Assembly: GCA_024331125.1 (NCBI GenBank)
Contig: JANDJI010000001.1
Coordinates: 732,761-796,760, forward strand
Direction of reading: 5' to 3'
DNA length: 64,000 nucleotides
Origin: Nitrospira sp.
Lineage (GTDB): Bacteria > Nitrospirota > Nitrospiria > Nitrospirales > Nitrospiraceae
Numbering within the stretch: position 1 is the first letter of the stretch; each line of letters starts with the position of its first letter. Shown piece by piece: positions 18,325 to 29,049 of this stretch. Below the pieces are notes generated by a model that saw only the letters and a list, made by a program, of their open reading frames with translations, did not search any database and had not been told where the DNA came from. The translations under genes were made by a program, and so were the position numbers.

Positions 18325-19536
18325 TCACACCTCTTTGAGAAGGTGCCCCAGTTTCTTTTTTTTCGCTCTTAAATACCGCACGTTCGCTTTGCGCGGCGCG
18401 ATTTCGATCGGCACCCGCTCCACCACCTTGAGCCCATACCCCTCGATGCCGACGATCTTGCGCGGGTTGTTCGTGATGAGGCGGATCTCGTGCAGCCCGA
18501 GATTCGCCAAAATTTGCGCCCCCACGCCGTAATCCCTCAGATCGGCCTTGAATCCCAACTTCAAATTGGCCTCGACCGTGTCGCTGCCCTTGTCCTGGAG
18601 CCGATACGCCTTGATCTTGTTGAGCAACCCGATCCCCCGCCCTTCCTGATTCAGATACAACAACACCCCACGCCCCGCCCGTTGAATCATCTCCATCGCC
18701 GCGTGCAACTGGTCGCGGCAATCGCAGCGAAGGGAGCCCAGGGCATCGCCGGTCAGACAGCCGGAGTGCACGCGCACGAGCGTCGCCCCTCCGCCGTCCA
18801 CCTGGCCCTTCACCAACGCAATGTGCGTGACCCCGTCGATTTGATTCTCGAACGCGACCGCCTCGAATTCGCCGAAAACCGTCGGGAGCTTGGCGCTCGC
18901 CATGCGCCGCACGAACGTTTCGTAGCGCATGCGATATTCGATCAACGCCTTCACGGTGACCATTGTCAGCCGGTGCGCCTTCGCGAACGCGGCCAGCTCT
19001 GGCACACGCGCCATCGTTCCGTCCTCGTTCATGATCTCACAGATCACCCCGGCCGGATACAGCCCCGCCAGGCGGGCCAAATCAACGGCTCCTTCCGTCT
19101 GGCCGGCCCGTTTCAACACCCCGCCCTGCTGGGCCTTCAAGGGGAAAATGTGGCCGGGACGCGCAAGATCGCTCGGCTTCGTTTTCGGATCAATGGCGAC
19201 CTGAATCGTTCTCGCGCGGTCGGCGGCGGAAATGCCGGTGGTGATGCCTTTGCGCGCGTCGATCGATACGGTGAACGCGGTGCCGAACTGAGCCGTGTTC
19301 TCGATCGCCTGGGGGGGAAGCTGCAGCTCCTCGACCCGTTCCGGCGCCAGCGCCAGACAAATGAGCCCGCGCGCGTGTTTAGCCATAAAATTGATCGCCT
19401 GGGGAGTGACCTTTTCCGCGGCGATGACGAGATCTCCTTCGTTTTCTCGATCTTCGTCGTCCACTAAAATCACGAACTTGCCGTCTTTGATGTCTTGGAC
19501 GGCCTGCTCTATGCTGTCGAACGGCGATGCCTTCAT
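18325..19536 (-). CDS. ribBA: bifunctional DHBP synthase / GTP cyclohydrolase II
   Basis: The 403-residue fusion makes both early riboflavin precursors. The N-terminal domain (1 to about 205) has the acidic loop [10 protein letters not shown] at 26-35 and PGHIFPL; the C-terminal domain (about 206-403) has [17 protein letters not shown] with the three zinc cysteines, QEGRGIGL and RLITNNPRK. It leads ribH and nusB on the minus strand. No FMN riboswitch is recognisable in the 145 bp before it. Confidence 0.96.
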   Translation of the reverse strand: MKASPFDSIEQAVQDIKDGKFVILVDDEDRENEGDLVIAAEKVTPQAINFMAKHARGLICLALAPERVEELQLPPQAIENTAQFGTAFTVSIDARKGITTGISAADRARTIQVAIDPKTKPSDLARPGHIFPLKAQQGGVLKRAGQTEGAVDLARLAGLYPAGVICEIMNEDGTMARVPELAAFAKAHRLTMVTVKALIEYRMRYETFVRRMASAKLPTVFGEFEAVAFENQIDGVTHIALVKGQVDGGGATLVRVHSGCLTGDALGSLRCDCRDQLHAAMEMIQRAGRGVLLYLNQEGRGIGLLNKIKAYRLQDKGSDTVEANLKLGFKADLRDYGVGAQILANLGLHEIRLITNNPRKIVGIEGYGLKVVERVPIEIAPRKANVRYLRAKKKKLGHLLKEV

Positions 19537-19642
19537 TATGCGCTGGAATATCTGGAATTTTTATTATGGTGACCGGTCCGGTTCGGCCCCGCGATGTGGT
19601 GCCCGGTTGGGGCGAGGGCACTCTACCATTGAACATTGGCCA

Positions 19643-19670
19643 TTGTCACGGGCCGGCGTTCTGTTATAGT
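19643..19670 (+). promoter_or_regulatory. sigma70-like promoter of rpoH
   Basis: TTGTCA (19643-19648), 16-nt spacer, TATAGT (19665-19670). The rpoH ATG begins only 11 nt beyond the -10 box, leaving a leader of about 4-5 nt. Confidence 0.65.
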
Positions 19671-19681
19671 TACCCACTTGT

Positions 19682-20680
19682 ATGACCCCATTTTCCGACG
19701 CGCATGAGAGTGATTCCCCGGAACCCGACGTGCTGGACCCCTCGGACGAGGAACTGCACGCCGAGCGGCTCCCGGTCGAACTGCTCCCCCCGCCGGAACC
19801 AGCCGCCCAATCTTCTTCGACCGCGCCGGCGAGCGTACCGGCCACGGCGTTGCAACGATACCTCGCGGAAATCCGCCGATACCCCTATCTCTCCAAAGAA
19901 GAAGAACTCCGGTTGTTTCAAGAATATAAAACGCTCGGCAGCCGCGAAGCCGCGGTCAAGCTCATTATGGCCAACTTGCGTGTTTCGGTCGCGATCGCGG
20001 CGGAATATCTGCACACCGGCGCCGATCACATGGACCTCATCCAGGAAGGCAACGTCGGCTTGCTGCACGCGATCAAGAAATTCGACCCGACCAAGAACGT
20101 CCGCTTTTATGCCTATGCCGCCTGGTGGTCGCGAGCCTATATTTTACGGTATCTGCTGAACAACTATCGGCTGATCAAGATCGGCACCACCCAAGACCAG
20201 CGCAAACTGTTCTACAACCTCAAAAAAGAAAAAGCGAAGCTGGAACGGGAAGGTTTTGCACCCGACACGAAACTGCTCGCCGACCGGTTGCAAGTCCGCG
20301 AGCAGGACGTCATCGAGATGGATCAACGTTTGGGCAACTGGGAAGTGTCGCTGGATCAGCCGATCGGCGAAAACCAAGATGCCAGTCTACTCGACATCCT
20401 GCCCTCCCAACAGCAACCCACCGATGATCAGTTGGCCGACTATCAACTGCGCAAGCTGTTCCGAACCAAGCTTACCGAGTTCATCAAGACGCTGGAAGAG
20501 CGGGACGAGGACATTCTGAGAAACCGCATCCTGTCCGACAATCCCCTGACGCTGGACGAACTGGGGGCCAAGTACGGGATCACCAAAGAGCGAACCCGCC
20601 AATTGGAAGCCCGCATCATCAAACGACTGCGCGACTACATCAAGAAAGACGTTAAGGATTTCGACAGGTTGCGCGCGTGA
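19682..20680 (+). CDS. rpoH: heat-shock sigma factor RpoH (sigma32)
   Basis: The 332-residue sigma70-family protein has region 2 (DLIQEGNVGLLHAIKKFDP, AAWWSRAYILRYLL), the RpoH box QRKLFYNLKKEKAKL at 173-187 that distinguishes sigma32, and a region 4 helix-turn-helix (LGAKYGITKERTRQLEARI). It directs RNA polymerase to heat-shock promoters; groES-groEL follow 290 nt downstream. Compared with E. coli RpoH it has an acidic, proline-rich N-terminal extension of about 50 residues. There is no Shine-Dalgarno before the ATG at 19682, which fits a leaderless mRNA, though a downstream non-ATG start cannot be excluded. Confidence 0.9.
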   Translation: MTPFSDAHESDSPEPDVLDPSDEELHAERLPVELLPPPEPAAQSSSTAPASVPATALQRYLAEIRRYPYLSKEEELRLFQEYKTLGSREAAVKLIMANLRVSVAIAAEYLHTGADHMDLIQEGNVGLLHAIKKFDPTKNVRFYAYAAWWSRAYILRYLLNNYRLIKIGTTQDQRKLFYNLKKEKAKLEREGFAPDTKLLADRLQVREQDVIEMDQRLGNWEVSLDQPIGENQDASLLDILPSQQQPTDDQLADYQLRKLFRTKLTEFIKTLEERDEDILRNRILSDNPLTLDELGAKYGITKERTRQLEARIIKRLRDYIKKDVKDFDRLRA

Positions 20681-20810
20681 TTTCTCAGAAATCTCGCCCG
20701 TTTGTGTTTCCTCGTCATTCCAGACCGCCGAACGTGGCCGCCCTCCGTCCGTGCCCGTTGAGGAGCGTCCGAGAAAAACGGAATGAAAAGAAAAACCTAT
20801 CCCACCCCCC

Positions 20811-20838
20811 TTGACTTGGAGGAACATCGCGCTATCTA
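20811..20838 (+). promoter_or_regulatory. candidate groESL heat-shock promoter
   Basis: A run of C then CTTGACT (TTGACT at 20811-20816), a 16-nt spacer and TATCTA (20833-20838). The CCCCCTTGA part resembles the sigma32 -35 region, while the hexamers also suit sigma70. With rpoH upstream, sigma32 control of groESL is inferred. The leader would be about 125 nt. Confidence 0.45.
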
Positions 20839-20969
20839 CCGTTTTGTCTTCGGGCATGTTTGTGCGTTGTCGTGCGAGAGCACCGCTTAAGGCGCCATCG
20901 AAACCCAGGCTCTCCCGCATCGTTAATATTTTATAACCACGTTATCTTTCATCACGAGGAGGTTCTGCT

Positions 20970-21275
20970 ATGAGCGCGACCGCGAAGGACAAGAAGGACA
21001 TCGCCAAGGGATTTCAGCCCCTGGGTGAGCGGGTGTTCGTCACCTATACCGAAGAAATGGAGCGCACCGCCGGCGGCATTTACGTGCCGGATTCCGCGAA
21101 GGAAAAGCCCCAGCGAGGCATCGTGCAGGCGATCGGCAAGAAAGTCGAAAGCGTGAAGGTCGGCGATCAGGTGCTGTTCGACAAATATTCCGGCACCAAG
21201 TTGCGCATCGACGACGAAGAGTGCTTGATCCTGAAGGAAGAAGACATCCTGGGCGTGTTCACCAATGCATCATAG
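20970..21275 (+). CDS. groES: co-chaperonin GroES
   Basis: GroES caps the GroEL folding chamber. The 101-residue product has the family core FQPLGERVFVTYTEEMERT, GGIYVPDSAKEKPQRGIVQAIG, VGDQVLFDKYSGTKLRID and ECLILKEEDILGV. A 10-residue lysine-rich extension precedes the core. AGGAGG stands 7 nt before the ATG. groEL starts 133 nt downstream. Confidence 0.97.
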   Translation: MSATAKDKKDIAKGFQPLGERVFVTYTEEMERTAGGIYVPDSAKEKPQRGIVQAIGKKVESVKVGDQVLFDKYSGTKLRIDDEECLILKEEDILGVFTNAS

Positions 21276-21369
21276 CGACCGTGACGTCGGGATTCGACGA
21301 CGAGACGGGGCCTTGATGCATGGTTTGTGTTTGCGCCCCGGCTCTCGGTTTTTGTGCACATGTAGCTGA

Positions 21370-23046
<1,677 letters not shown>

Positions 23047-23098
23047 GTCAGTACTGAGCGGGCTAGCCGCAGATCGCGGCTGTCTCGGAGTGAAGAGA

Positions 23099-23138
23099 GA
23101 CGGCCCCGGCGGGATCCCCGCCGGGGCCGTCGTGTTTT
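23099..23138 (+). terminator. intrinsic terminator of groESL
   Basis: A 15-bp perfect GC stem (GACGGCCCCGGCGGG and complement) with a 3-nt loop is followed by GTGTTTT on the plus strand, 52 nt after the groEL stop. No T-run follows on the minus strand, so it does not serve the convergent glnE. Confidence 0.85.
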
Positions 23139-23168
23139 CGAGCTTGTCCTCTCCAACGCGGAAACCGC

Positions 23169-24893
23169 TTATCCCTGCGCCTCAATGGCTTGCAGCACCG
23201 ATTTCAGAATCGGAGAGGCGTCAGGCTCCAGGAACAACGACGAGAACAGCCGGCGAACCGTTTCCCGATGAGAACTATGGTCCGCGTGAAAATGTTCGGC
23301 GCCACGTTTCGGATCATCCGCGTCGTATCCCATTCGAATCGCACATCGTTCCAACGCCTCGTCGTCCTCCGGAAGGGTGTGCGTCTGCAAATCATCGACC
23401 ATCTGAAGCTTGTGCTCGACGTCCCGAAGGAACACATACGCGGCAACCAATTCATTCCGCTGCCGTTTTGAAATCAACCGGTAGTGCGCACACCGGTCCA
23501 ACGAGCGAAGCGTGTTCCGATCCAACAGGCCGGGGAGCCGCCTACCGGCAATGGCCTGGATCGTCTGCACTAAAAACTCGATCTCGCGGATGCCGCCGAT
23601 GCCGAGCTTCACGTTCCGCCGCTCATGGCCTCGATCGGCAATCTTGGCGTCGATCATCTCCTTGACGCTCCGCACGTCTCGCACGATGGCTCGCGCACGG
23701 TCGGCATCCGATTTCTCCCTTGGCCCGCCGACGATGAACGGCTTGACCATTTTAAGAAACGCCTGCCCTACCTCCAACGAGCCGGCGACCGGCCAGGCCT
23801 TGAGCAGCGCCAGCCGCTCCCACACCGCGCCGCGGTTTCGATAGTACGCGGCATAGTCGTCAAGCGACCGGGCCAACTGCCCGACCGCCCCCTCCGCCCG
23901 CAATCGAAGATCCACGCGAAACACGGACCCCTCGTTCGTCTTTTCAGACAAGGCCCTCGTCAGCTCACGGGACAGTATTTCAAAGTATTCTTCATTGGAG
24001 ATCCCGACGGCGCCGGGCGTATCCGATGTACGCCGAGGCATCCGCGTCTCTCCCTTGCGCGACGCGTAGACATAGATCAAATCGACGTCGGAACTGTAGT
24101 TGAGCTCGTGGCCGCCGAGCTTGCCCATTCCGATCACGGTGAATCCCGTCTCCACCCACCGCCCGTGCCGATTTTTGTGCATCGGCACGCCGTACTGCCG
24201 ACGCAAATCGGCGTCGACGATCTGGTAGGCCGCATGGATCAACGCGCCAGCCAAATCGGAGAGCGCGGCGGTCGTTTCCTGGACATCAGCAAGACGAAGC
24301 AGATCGCGCACGCCGATCCGCAACAGTTCCCGGCGCCGGTGGCGGCGCAACACGTCCAGCTTGAGCTCGGTGACCGTCAATCGCGCCAACTGTTCATGAA
24401 GCGACCGTTCCGTTTCAGCCCGGCTGACCGGCTTTGACAAGACCTCTTGTTCGCCCAACCAATAGACCAACATGGGGTCGCGAAGGATCGTAAACGCGAG
24501 CGCATCGCTGTTGCCGAAGATCGCGCAGAGCAGATCGAGCATGCGCGGGGCCCCGGCCAGATACTCCAGCAAGGCGCCCCGCGTCAGGCCACTCAACAGA
24601 CGTTCCCAGTGATTCAGCGCCTGATCCGGATCCGCCGTTCTGGAGATGGATGCCAAGAGCCTCGGCAAGATATCGGCCAATTGACGTCGATGGTGCGGCT
24701 CTCCGGCCATCGATTGCAGGTTACAATCGGCCCGCGCAACGTCGCGAAGGCGGTATGCGGAAAGAATCGCCCGCGTCCGATCGAGGTTTCGATCCGAAGC
24801 CAGCAGGAGCGGCCTGGGGTCCGGCTTGTCGGGTTGAAGAGGGGCCGGCTCATTCAACAAGCGAATGGACGACGGTCTGGAGCGACGAATCAT
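23169..24893 (-). CDS. glnE: GlnE-type glutamine synthetase adenylyltransferase, single-module
   Basis: The 574-residue product carries one GlnE module: a helical N-terminal part, the nucleotidyltransferase motif GMGKLGG (255-261) with SDVD (Asp269, Asp271), FRVDLRLRAEG with Asp328, and the GlnE/GlnD helical domain with GIGGIREIEFLVQ (429-441). E. coli GlnE (946 aa) has two such modules, one adding and one removing AMP on glutamine synthetase; the REIEF motif is closest to its N-terminal deadenylylating half. The ATG at 24893 has no ribosome binding site and lies 9 nt after a TATAAT box, suggesting a leaderless mRNA. It is divergent from the ACT-containing GlnE-like gene, with 47 bp between. 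Confidence 0.85.
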   Translation of the reverse strand: MIRRSRPSSIRLLNEPAPLQPDKPDPRPLLLASDRNLDRTRAILSAYRLRDVARADCNLQSMAGEPHHRRQLADILPRLLASISRTADPDQALNHWERLLSGLTRGALLEYLAGAPRMLDLLCAIFGNSDALAFTILRDPMLVYWLGEQEVLSKPVSRAETERSLHEQLARLTVTELKLDVLRRHRRRELLRIGVRDLLRLADVQETTAALSDLAGALIHAAYQIVDADLRRQYGVPMHKNRHGRWVETGFTVIGMGKLGGHELNYSSDVDLIYVYASRKGETRMPRRTSDTPGAVGISNEEYFEILSRELTRALSEKTNEGSVFRVDLRLRAEGAVGQLARSLDDYAAYYRNRGAVWERLALLKAWPVAGSLEVGQAFLKMVKPFIVGGPREKSDADRARAIVRDVRSVKEMIDAKIADRGHERRNVKLGIGGIREIEFLVQTIQAIAGRRLPGLLDRNTLRSLDRCAHYRLISKRQRNELVAAYVFLRDVEHKLQMVDDLQTHTLPEDDEALERCAIRMGYDADDPKRGAEHFHADHSSHRETVRRLFSSLFLEPDASPILKSVLQAIEAQG

Positions 24894-24902
24894 GACGGGA
24901 GC

Positions 24903-24933
24903 ATTATACTGTTCCGCGACATTTCGGTATACT
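24903..24933. promoter_or_regulatory. overlapping divergent -10 elements of the two GlnE-type genes
   Basis: On the minus strand TATAAT occupies 24908-24903, 9 nt before the glnE ATG. On the plus strand TATACT occupies 24928-24933, 7 nt before the ATG at 24941, with a second TATACT at 24905-24910 spaced 17 nt upstream. No good -35 hexamer is present on either strand, so an activator or another sigma factor may be used. Confidence 0.5.
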
Positions 24934-24940
24934 GGCGACC

Positions 24941-27214
24941 ATGGTTTCTCTCCCCTTGGAACGCGAACGTCTGTCAAACGCGCTGCTTCCCCTCTGCCAA
25001 AACATTCCATCCGACGTCCTGCAAGATTTTCTGAGCCGCATGGACCCCGACTATTTCCTTCGTTTCGATCCGCCCATGATCGCCCGTCACCTCGGCTTGA
25101 TCGCTCGACTCGAGCCGGACCATCCGTGCGAAGTCGCGATCACCGATCAGGGCGGAGAACGGCTCACCGTCACCATCGTCGCCTACGACTACTTCTCCGA
25201 GTTCGCCGTCATCTGCGGCTTGCTCGCGGCCTTCGGCCTGAACATCGAAGAGGGCCAAATCTACACGTTCTCGGAACCGGCGACTTCGACGCTCCCTCGA
25301 AGTCGCGTGAGCAAGGAATCACACAGTCGTCACAAAACCAGACCGGGCTTGACCAGAAAGAAGATCGTCGACGTCTTCCTCGTGCGGCCGGGGCCCGGCG
25401 TGTCGTTTGGACCGACCGAACGCCGTCGCTTCACCACTGAACTCACCGACCTCTTGAAGCGTCTCGACACCGGACAATATGCCGAAGCCCGCCACGCCGT
25501 GAACCGCCGACTGATCGAGCAACTCGGCAAACGACGCGGCTCCTTCGGCGGCCTTCTCCACACCGTGCACATTACCTTCGACAACGGCCGCTCTCCCACC
25601 GATACGGTCATGGACATTCAGTCCGACGATACACCCGCGTTCTTGTACGCTTTCGCCAACGCCCTGGCCATGCGCAATATCTACGTCAGCAAGGCCCGGG
25701 TGGAGAGCACGGGATCGAAGATCCACGATCGATTTTTTGTCCGCAATCGGCACGGGCACAAGCTGCTGGATCACGCCGAGCAGGATCAGCTTCGCTTGAC
25801 CGCCGTGTTGATCAAGCAGTTCACTCACGCCCTTACGTGGGCGCCCGATCCGGCCAAAGCGCTGGAATCGTTCGATCAGTTCCTCGACCTCATCGTGCAG
25901 GATCAAGGCAAGAGCGCGCGGAAAGCGCTGTCGTTCGTGAGTGACAAAAAAAGTCTTCCCGTCCTTGCGCGCCTGCTTGGGGCAAGCGATTTTCTCTGGG
26001 AGGATTTCCTCCGCCGGCAGTACGACAATCTGCTCCCGCTGTTACAAAACTACCGGGATGAGCCGCTCATCAAGCCGCCCACCCTGTTGCGCAAAGAACT
26101 GAACGCGGCCGTCAACAAAGCGAAGACCGACGAGGCCAAGAAGGAAGCCTTGAATCGATTCAAGGACCGCGAGCTGTTCCGGATCGACATGAAACACATT
26201 GTCGAGCCCTCGACCAGCCTCCCGGACTTTTCCTTGGCCATCACCCACCTGGCCGAAGCGGTCGTCGATCGAGCCCTTGCCGATTGTCGTACCAAACTCG
26301 ACCGGCTCCACGGCTCCCCCAAGCTTGCCGACAAGACATCCTGTCCCTTCGCCATTTTCGGGGCCGGCAAATTCGGCGGGCGGGAAATGGGATACGCCTC
26401 GGACATCGAGGTGCTTTTCGTGTACGGAGGACCCGGCCGCACGAGCGGGAAACAATCCATCGACAACAGCGAGTACTTCGAACGGCTGGCGCAAGAGCTC
26501 CTGCAACGGATCGAGGCCAAACGGGAAGGCATCTTCCACCTGGACGTTCGCCTGCGGCCCCACGGAGACAAGGGTTCGCTGGCCAACGCCTTTGACGAAA
26601 TCTGCTCCTATTACAGTCCAAGCGGCTTGGCCGCGCCGTTTGAGCGACAAGCCTTGATCAAACTCCGGTTCGTCTCCGGGGACGCGGGCCTTGGCAAGAA
26701 AGTCGAAGCCCACCGAGATCGCTACGTCTATAGCGGCGCTCCCTGGGACCTTGCCGCCGCGCTGGAGCTGCGTCGCCAACAGATCGCCCAACTCGTCAAA
26801 CCGGGCCAGGTGAACCTCAAGCATAGCCACGGCGGGATCGTCACCATTGAGTACGCCGTTCAGTATTTGCAACTCATGCACGGGCACAAGGACCCGCGCC
26901 TGCGCACCCCCAACACCCTTCAAGCGCTGGCGGCGCTGATCGACGGGGGCTTCATTTCATCCTCGACGGGAGAAGATCTGCGAAAGGCCTATCTGTTCAT
27001 CCGTATGCTGATTGACGGGCTTCGCATGGTGCGAGGCAACACCAAGGACCTCGTGCTCCCGCCGCCTGATTCCGACGAATTCATCTTTCTCGCCCGCCGC
27101 GTCGGTTACATGACCGACGACTGGCAGGCCGGCGCCCGCCATCTTCAGGCCGACATCGAGCAACACATGAGCCGGACGCGGGAGTTCTTCGAACGGATGT
27201 TTGGGAAACTGTGA
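24941..27214 (+). CDS. ACT-ACT-GlnE fusion protein, putative amino-acid-sensing adenylyltransferase
   Basis: The 757-residue product joins two GlnD-like ACT domains to a GlnE module. ACT1 (about 72-148) shows LTVTIVAYDYFSEFAVICGL and FGLNIEEGQIYTF, with an insert of about 27 residues before KKIVDVFLVRP. ACT2 (about 208-300) shows HITFDNG, SDDTPAFLYAFANALAMRNI and HDRFFVRNRHGHKL, matching the C-terminal ACT pair of the PII uridylyltransferase. The nucleotidyltransferase part has GAGKFGG (474-480) with SDIE (Asp488, Glu490) and HLDVRLRP (Asp535), followed by the GlnE helical domain (about 640-757). In GlnD the ACT domains bind glutamine, so glutamine sensing by this enzyme is inferred. Its partner may be GlnA, with adding and removing AMP shared between this protein and divergent GlnE. 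The second acidic residue is Glu rather than Asp. Confidence 0.8.
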   Translation: MVSLPLERERLSNALLPLCQNIPSDVLQDFLSRMDPDYFLRFDPPMIARHLGLIARLEPDHPCEVAITDQGGERLTVTIVAYDYFSEFAVICGLLAAFGLNIEEGQIYTFSEPATSTLPRSRVSKESHSRHKTRPGLTRKKIVDVFLVRPGPGVSFGPTERRRFTTELTDLLKRLDTGQYAEARHAVNRRLIEQLGKRRGSFGGLLHTVHITFDNGRSPTDTVMDIQSDDTPAFLYAFANALAMRNIYVSKARVESTGSKIHDRFFVRNRHGHKLLDHAEQDQLRLTAVLIKQFTHALTWAPDPAKALESFDQFLDLIVQDQGKSARKALSFVSDKKSLPVLARLLGASDFLWEDFLRRQYDNLLPLLQNYRDEPLIKPPTLLRKELNAAVNKAKTDEAKKEALNRFKDRELFRIDMKHIVEPSTSLPDFSLAITHLAEAVVDRALADCRTKLDRLHGSPKLADKTSCPFAIFGAGKFGGREMGYASDIEVLFVYGGPGRTSGKQSIDNSEYFERLAQELLQRIEAKREGIFHLDVRLRPHGDKGSLANAFDEICSYYSPSGLAAPFERQALIKLRFVSGDAGLGKKVEAHRDRYVYSGAPWDLAAALELRRQQIAQLVKPGQVNLKHSHGGIVTIEYAVQYLQLMHGHKDPRLRTPNTLQALAALIDGGFISSSTGEDLRKAYLFIRMLIDGLRMVRGNTKDLVLPPPDSDEFIFLARRVGYMTDDWQAGARHLQADIEQHMSRTREFFERMFGKL

Positions 27215-27358
27215 GAGCAGGTGACGCCGCAAAAGCCGGGAGGGGAGCGACTGTTCCTCGAAGGTACGATTTCCGGCAAGGTGTCCGTTTACGATAAATA
27301 GGGCGAAGCCTTTCCCTCTTTCTTTTCGGGAATCCCTCTCCCTGGCCCGGTTGTCATC

Positions 27359-28267
27359 TTACTCTTCCAAGAAATAATCGCTGTCAATTTTCTTCGTTTC
27401 ATAGGACATGACGGGCATGACGCCGACATTGTGATCAATCATAAGCTGGGATAAGTGCTCACCATCGATGAGGACGATCTTTGAATTGATTTTGGCCACG
27501 TAGTCTTAGGCTTCCCGCGTGAAGCTGGACGTGGTGATGAAGATGCCTTTGTTTGTTCTGTGCCCCTGTAAAGCCCCGACGAACTTTTGGATCTCCGGAC
27601 GGCCGATCGGATCTTTCCAGCGCTTCGCCCGAATATAAATGACATCGAGGCCGAGACGATCTTCATTGATGATTCCGTCAATACCTTCATCGCCACTACG
27701 GCCGATGGCTTTTCCTGCTTCCTTGCGGGAACCGCCATATCCCATTTTCACCAAGACATCGATGACCAACCGCTCAAAGAAAGCCGGCGAGCATTCCTTG
27801 ACCGTGTTCAGCAACTCGGCCGCAAGGTCTTCGCGTAATTTTTGGTATGCACTTTCGAGGAGTTCCCCTGGTGTTTGCAGACTCCTATTTCCAGGCAACG
27901 GAATCTCTTCTTTGGACTCATGGCGCTTGGTACGGAAGTCGAGAAACTCCGGAAACTGCTCCAAGAACTTGACAGTGATTGCGGTCGGTCTTTGTGAAAG
28001 GATATCGCGCCCACGCTGCGTGATACGGAAAAACCCTCGACGTGGAGCCTCAAGCAAGACCGCCTTCACCAGGTAGGTTCGCGCCCATGCGACGCGGTTC
28101 TCAAAGGTTGGTTGCTGCCCGCTCGGCAACAATTCCTTCTTCTCCTCCTCCGTAAGCCCGAACTCGGTCGACAATCTCTCGATTGCCTCCCGAAGGGAAT
28201 GTTCTTTGTCATCGGCTGCGAACTGGAGCAGGGGAAGCATGATGGATTGGTAATCCGGTATGGCCAT
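27359..28267 (-). pseudogene. mrr: Mrr restriction endonuclease, interrupted by an in-frame stop
   Basis: Mrr cleaves methylated DNA. The frame encodes 302 residues, close to E. coli Mrr, but codon 254 is TAA (27508-27506). Translation is recognisable on both sides: SFTREA, stop, DYVAKINSKIVLIDGEHLSQ and onward to DSDYFLEE. The N-terminal winged-helix domain (about 1-95) and the catalytic domain (FERLVIDVLVKMGYGG, DEGIDGIINEDRLGLD) are intact, but the catalytic QxK appears as RAK (IYIRAKRW), so the glutamine is also changed. A 253-residue truncated product might still fold, but loss of activity is likely. It is divergent from the CBS gene at 28509. Confidence 0.85.
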
Positions 28268-28508
28268 GGCATAGCTTCATCCTGAACGGCACAAGAGATG
28301 CCGGCCTGCGCGTTTTGGCGTCCCATGCAGGCGCGCGATTGTTGCGCAGGTTCCCCTCTTTGTCAACGTTACCTACCATGATGCCACCGAACAGGGTTAA
28401 CGAAAGCTTTACAAAGCCGACATGGTCCCGCAATGCACGGCCGATACCATCGTCTCCAAATAAGAAGGACAAATTTCTTGACGAATACCTCACAAAGGGG
28501 GAATGTCG

Positions 28509-28892
28509 ATGGTCACAGTCGGACAACTCATGAATCACAAACTGGTGACAGGATCTGGGACGATGACCGCCGTCGAAGCGGCCCGGTCCATGTCGGCCCA
28601 CCGCGTCGGCAGCATTCTGGTGGAACACGATCGTCACATTGTCGGCATTGTGACGGAGTCGGACATCGTGAGGAAAGTGTTGGGGAACGGCCAAGAACCG
28701 TCCCTGTTTCCGATCGGCGTGATCATGAGCGCCCCGCTTATCGGCATTGATGAACGACGTCCCATTACGGAAGCCGCCGACCTGATGTATCGATACGGTG
28801 TCCGGCATCTCGTGGTGCGCAAAGCCGACGCCGTCGTGGGGATCCTGTCGGTTCGGGATCTTCTCCGCCCGGTTTCAACCGATGACTTTTAG
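28509..28892 (+). CDS. two-CBS-domain protein
   Basis: The 127-residue product is a pair of CBS domains: VTVGQLMNHKLVTGSG to GIVTESDIVRKVL, and IGVIMSAPLIGIDERRPITEAADLM to GILSVRDLLRPV. Stand-alone CBS pairs bind adenine nucleotides and sense energy or redox state. The ATG at 28509 has AAGGGGG 7 nt upstream and is preferred over one 6 nt earlier. No partner domain is attached. Confidence 0.85.
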   Translation: MVTVGQLMNHKLVTGSGTMTAVEAARSMSAHRVGSILVEHDRHIVGIVTESDIVRKVLGNGQEPSLFPIGVIMSAPLIGIDERRPITEAADLMYRYGVRHLVVRKADAVVGILSVRDLLRPVSTDDF

Positions 28893-29049
28893 CATGCCGA
28901 CAGCCGATCGGGAGAATTGCTCGCGTCCGGCGACCTTGCCTTATGGAGACGGTTGCGCAGTCTCGATCTGACGGATGCCTGGGCTTGGAGTGCGTGAAGG
29001 GAGTGCGCAGCCACATGATCATCGCCTTTTCAGCCCATGGAGGCCTCAC

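Noticed and set aside
19537..19642. FMN riboswitch upstream of ribBA
   Set aside because: The conserved RFN blocks are absent from the short intergenic region.
19567..19647. tRNA-Gly-like stretch on the minus strand (TTCAATGGTAGAGT D-arm-like motif, stem TGCCC/GGGCA, CCA-like end)
   Set aside because: The anticodon loop would have 11 nt, the T-arm does not pair, and the acceptor ends match by only about 3 bp. It may be a chance resemblance or a decayed tRNA.
20872..20883. GTGC-GAGA-GCAC inverted repeat before groES considered as a CIRCE element
   Set aside because: Only 4 bp arms and a 4-nt loop; CIRCE needs 9-bp arms with a 9-nt spacer.
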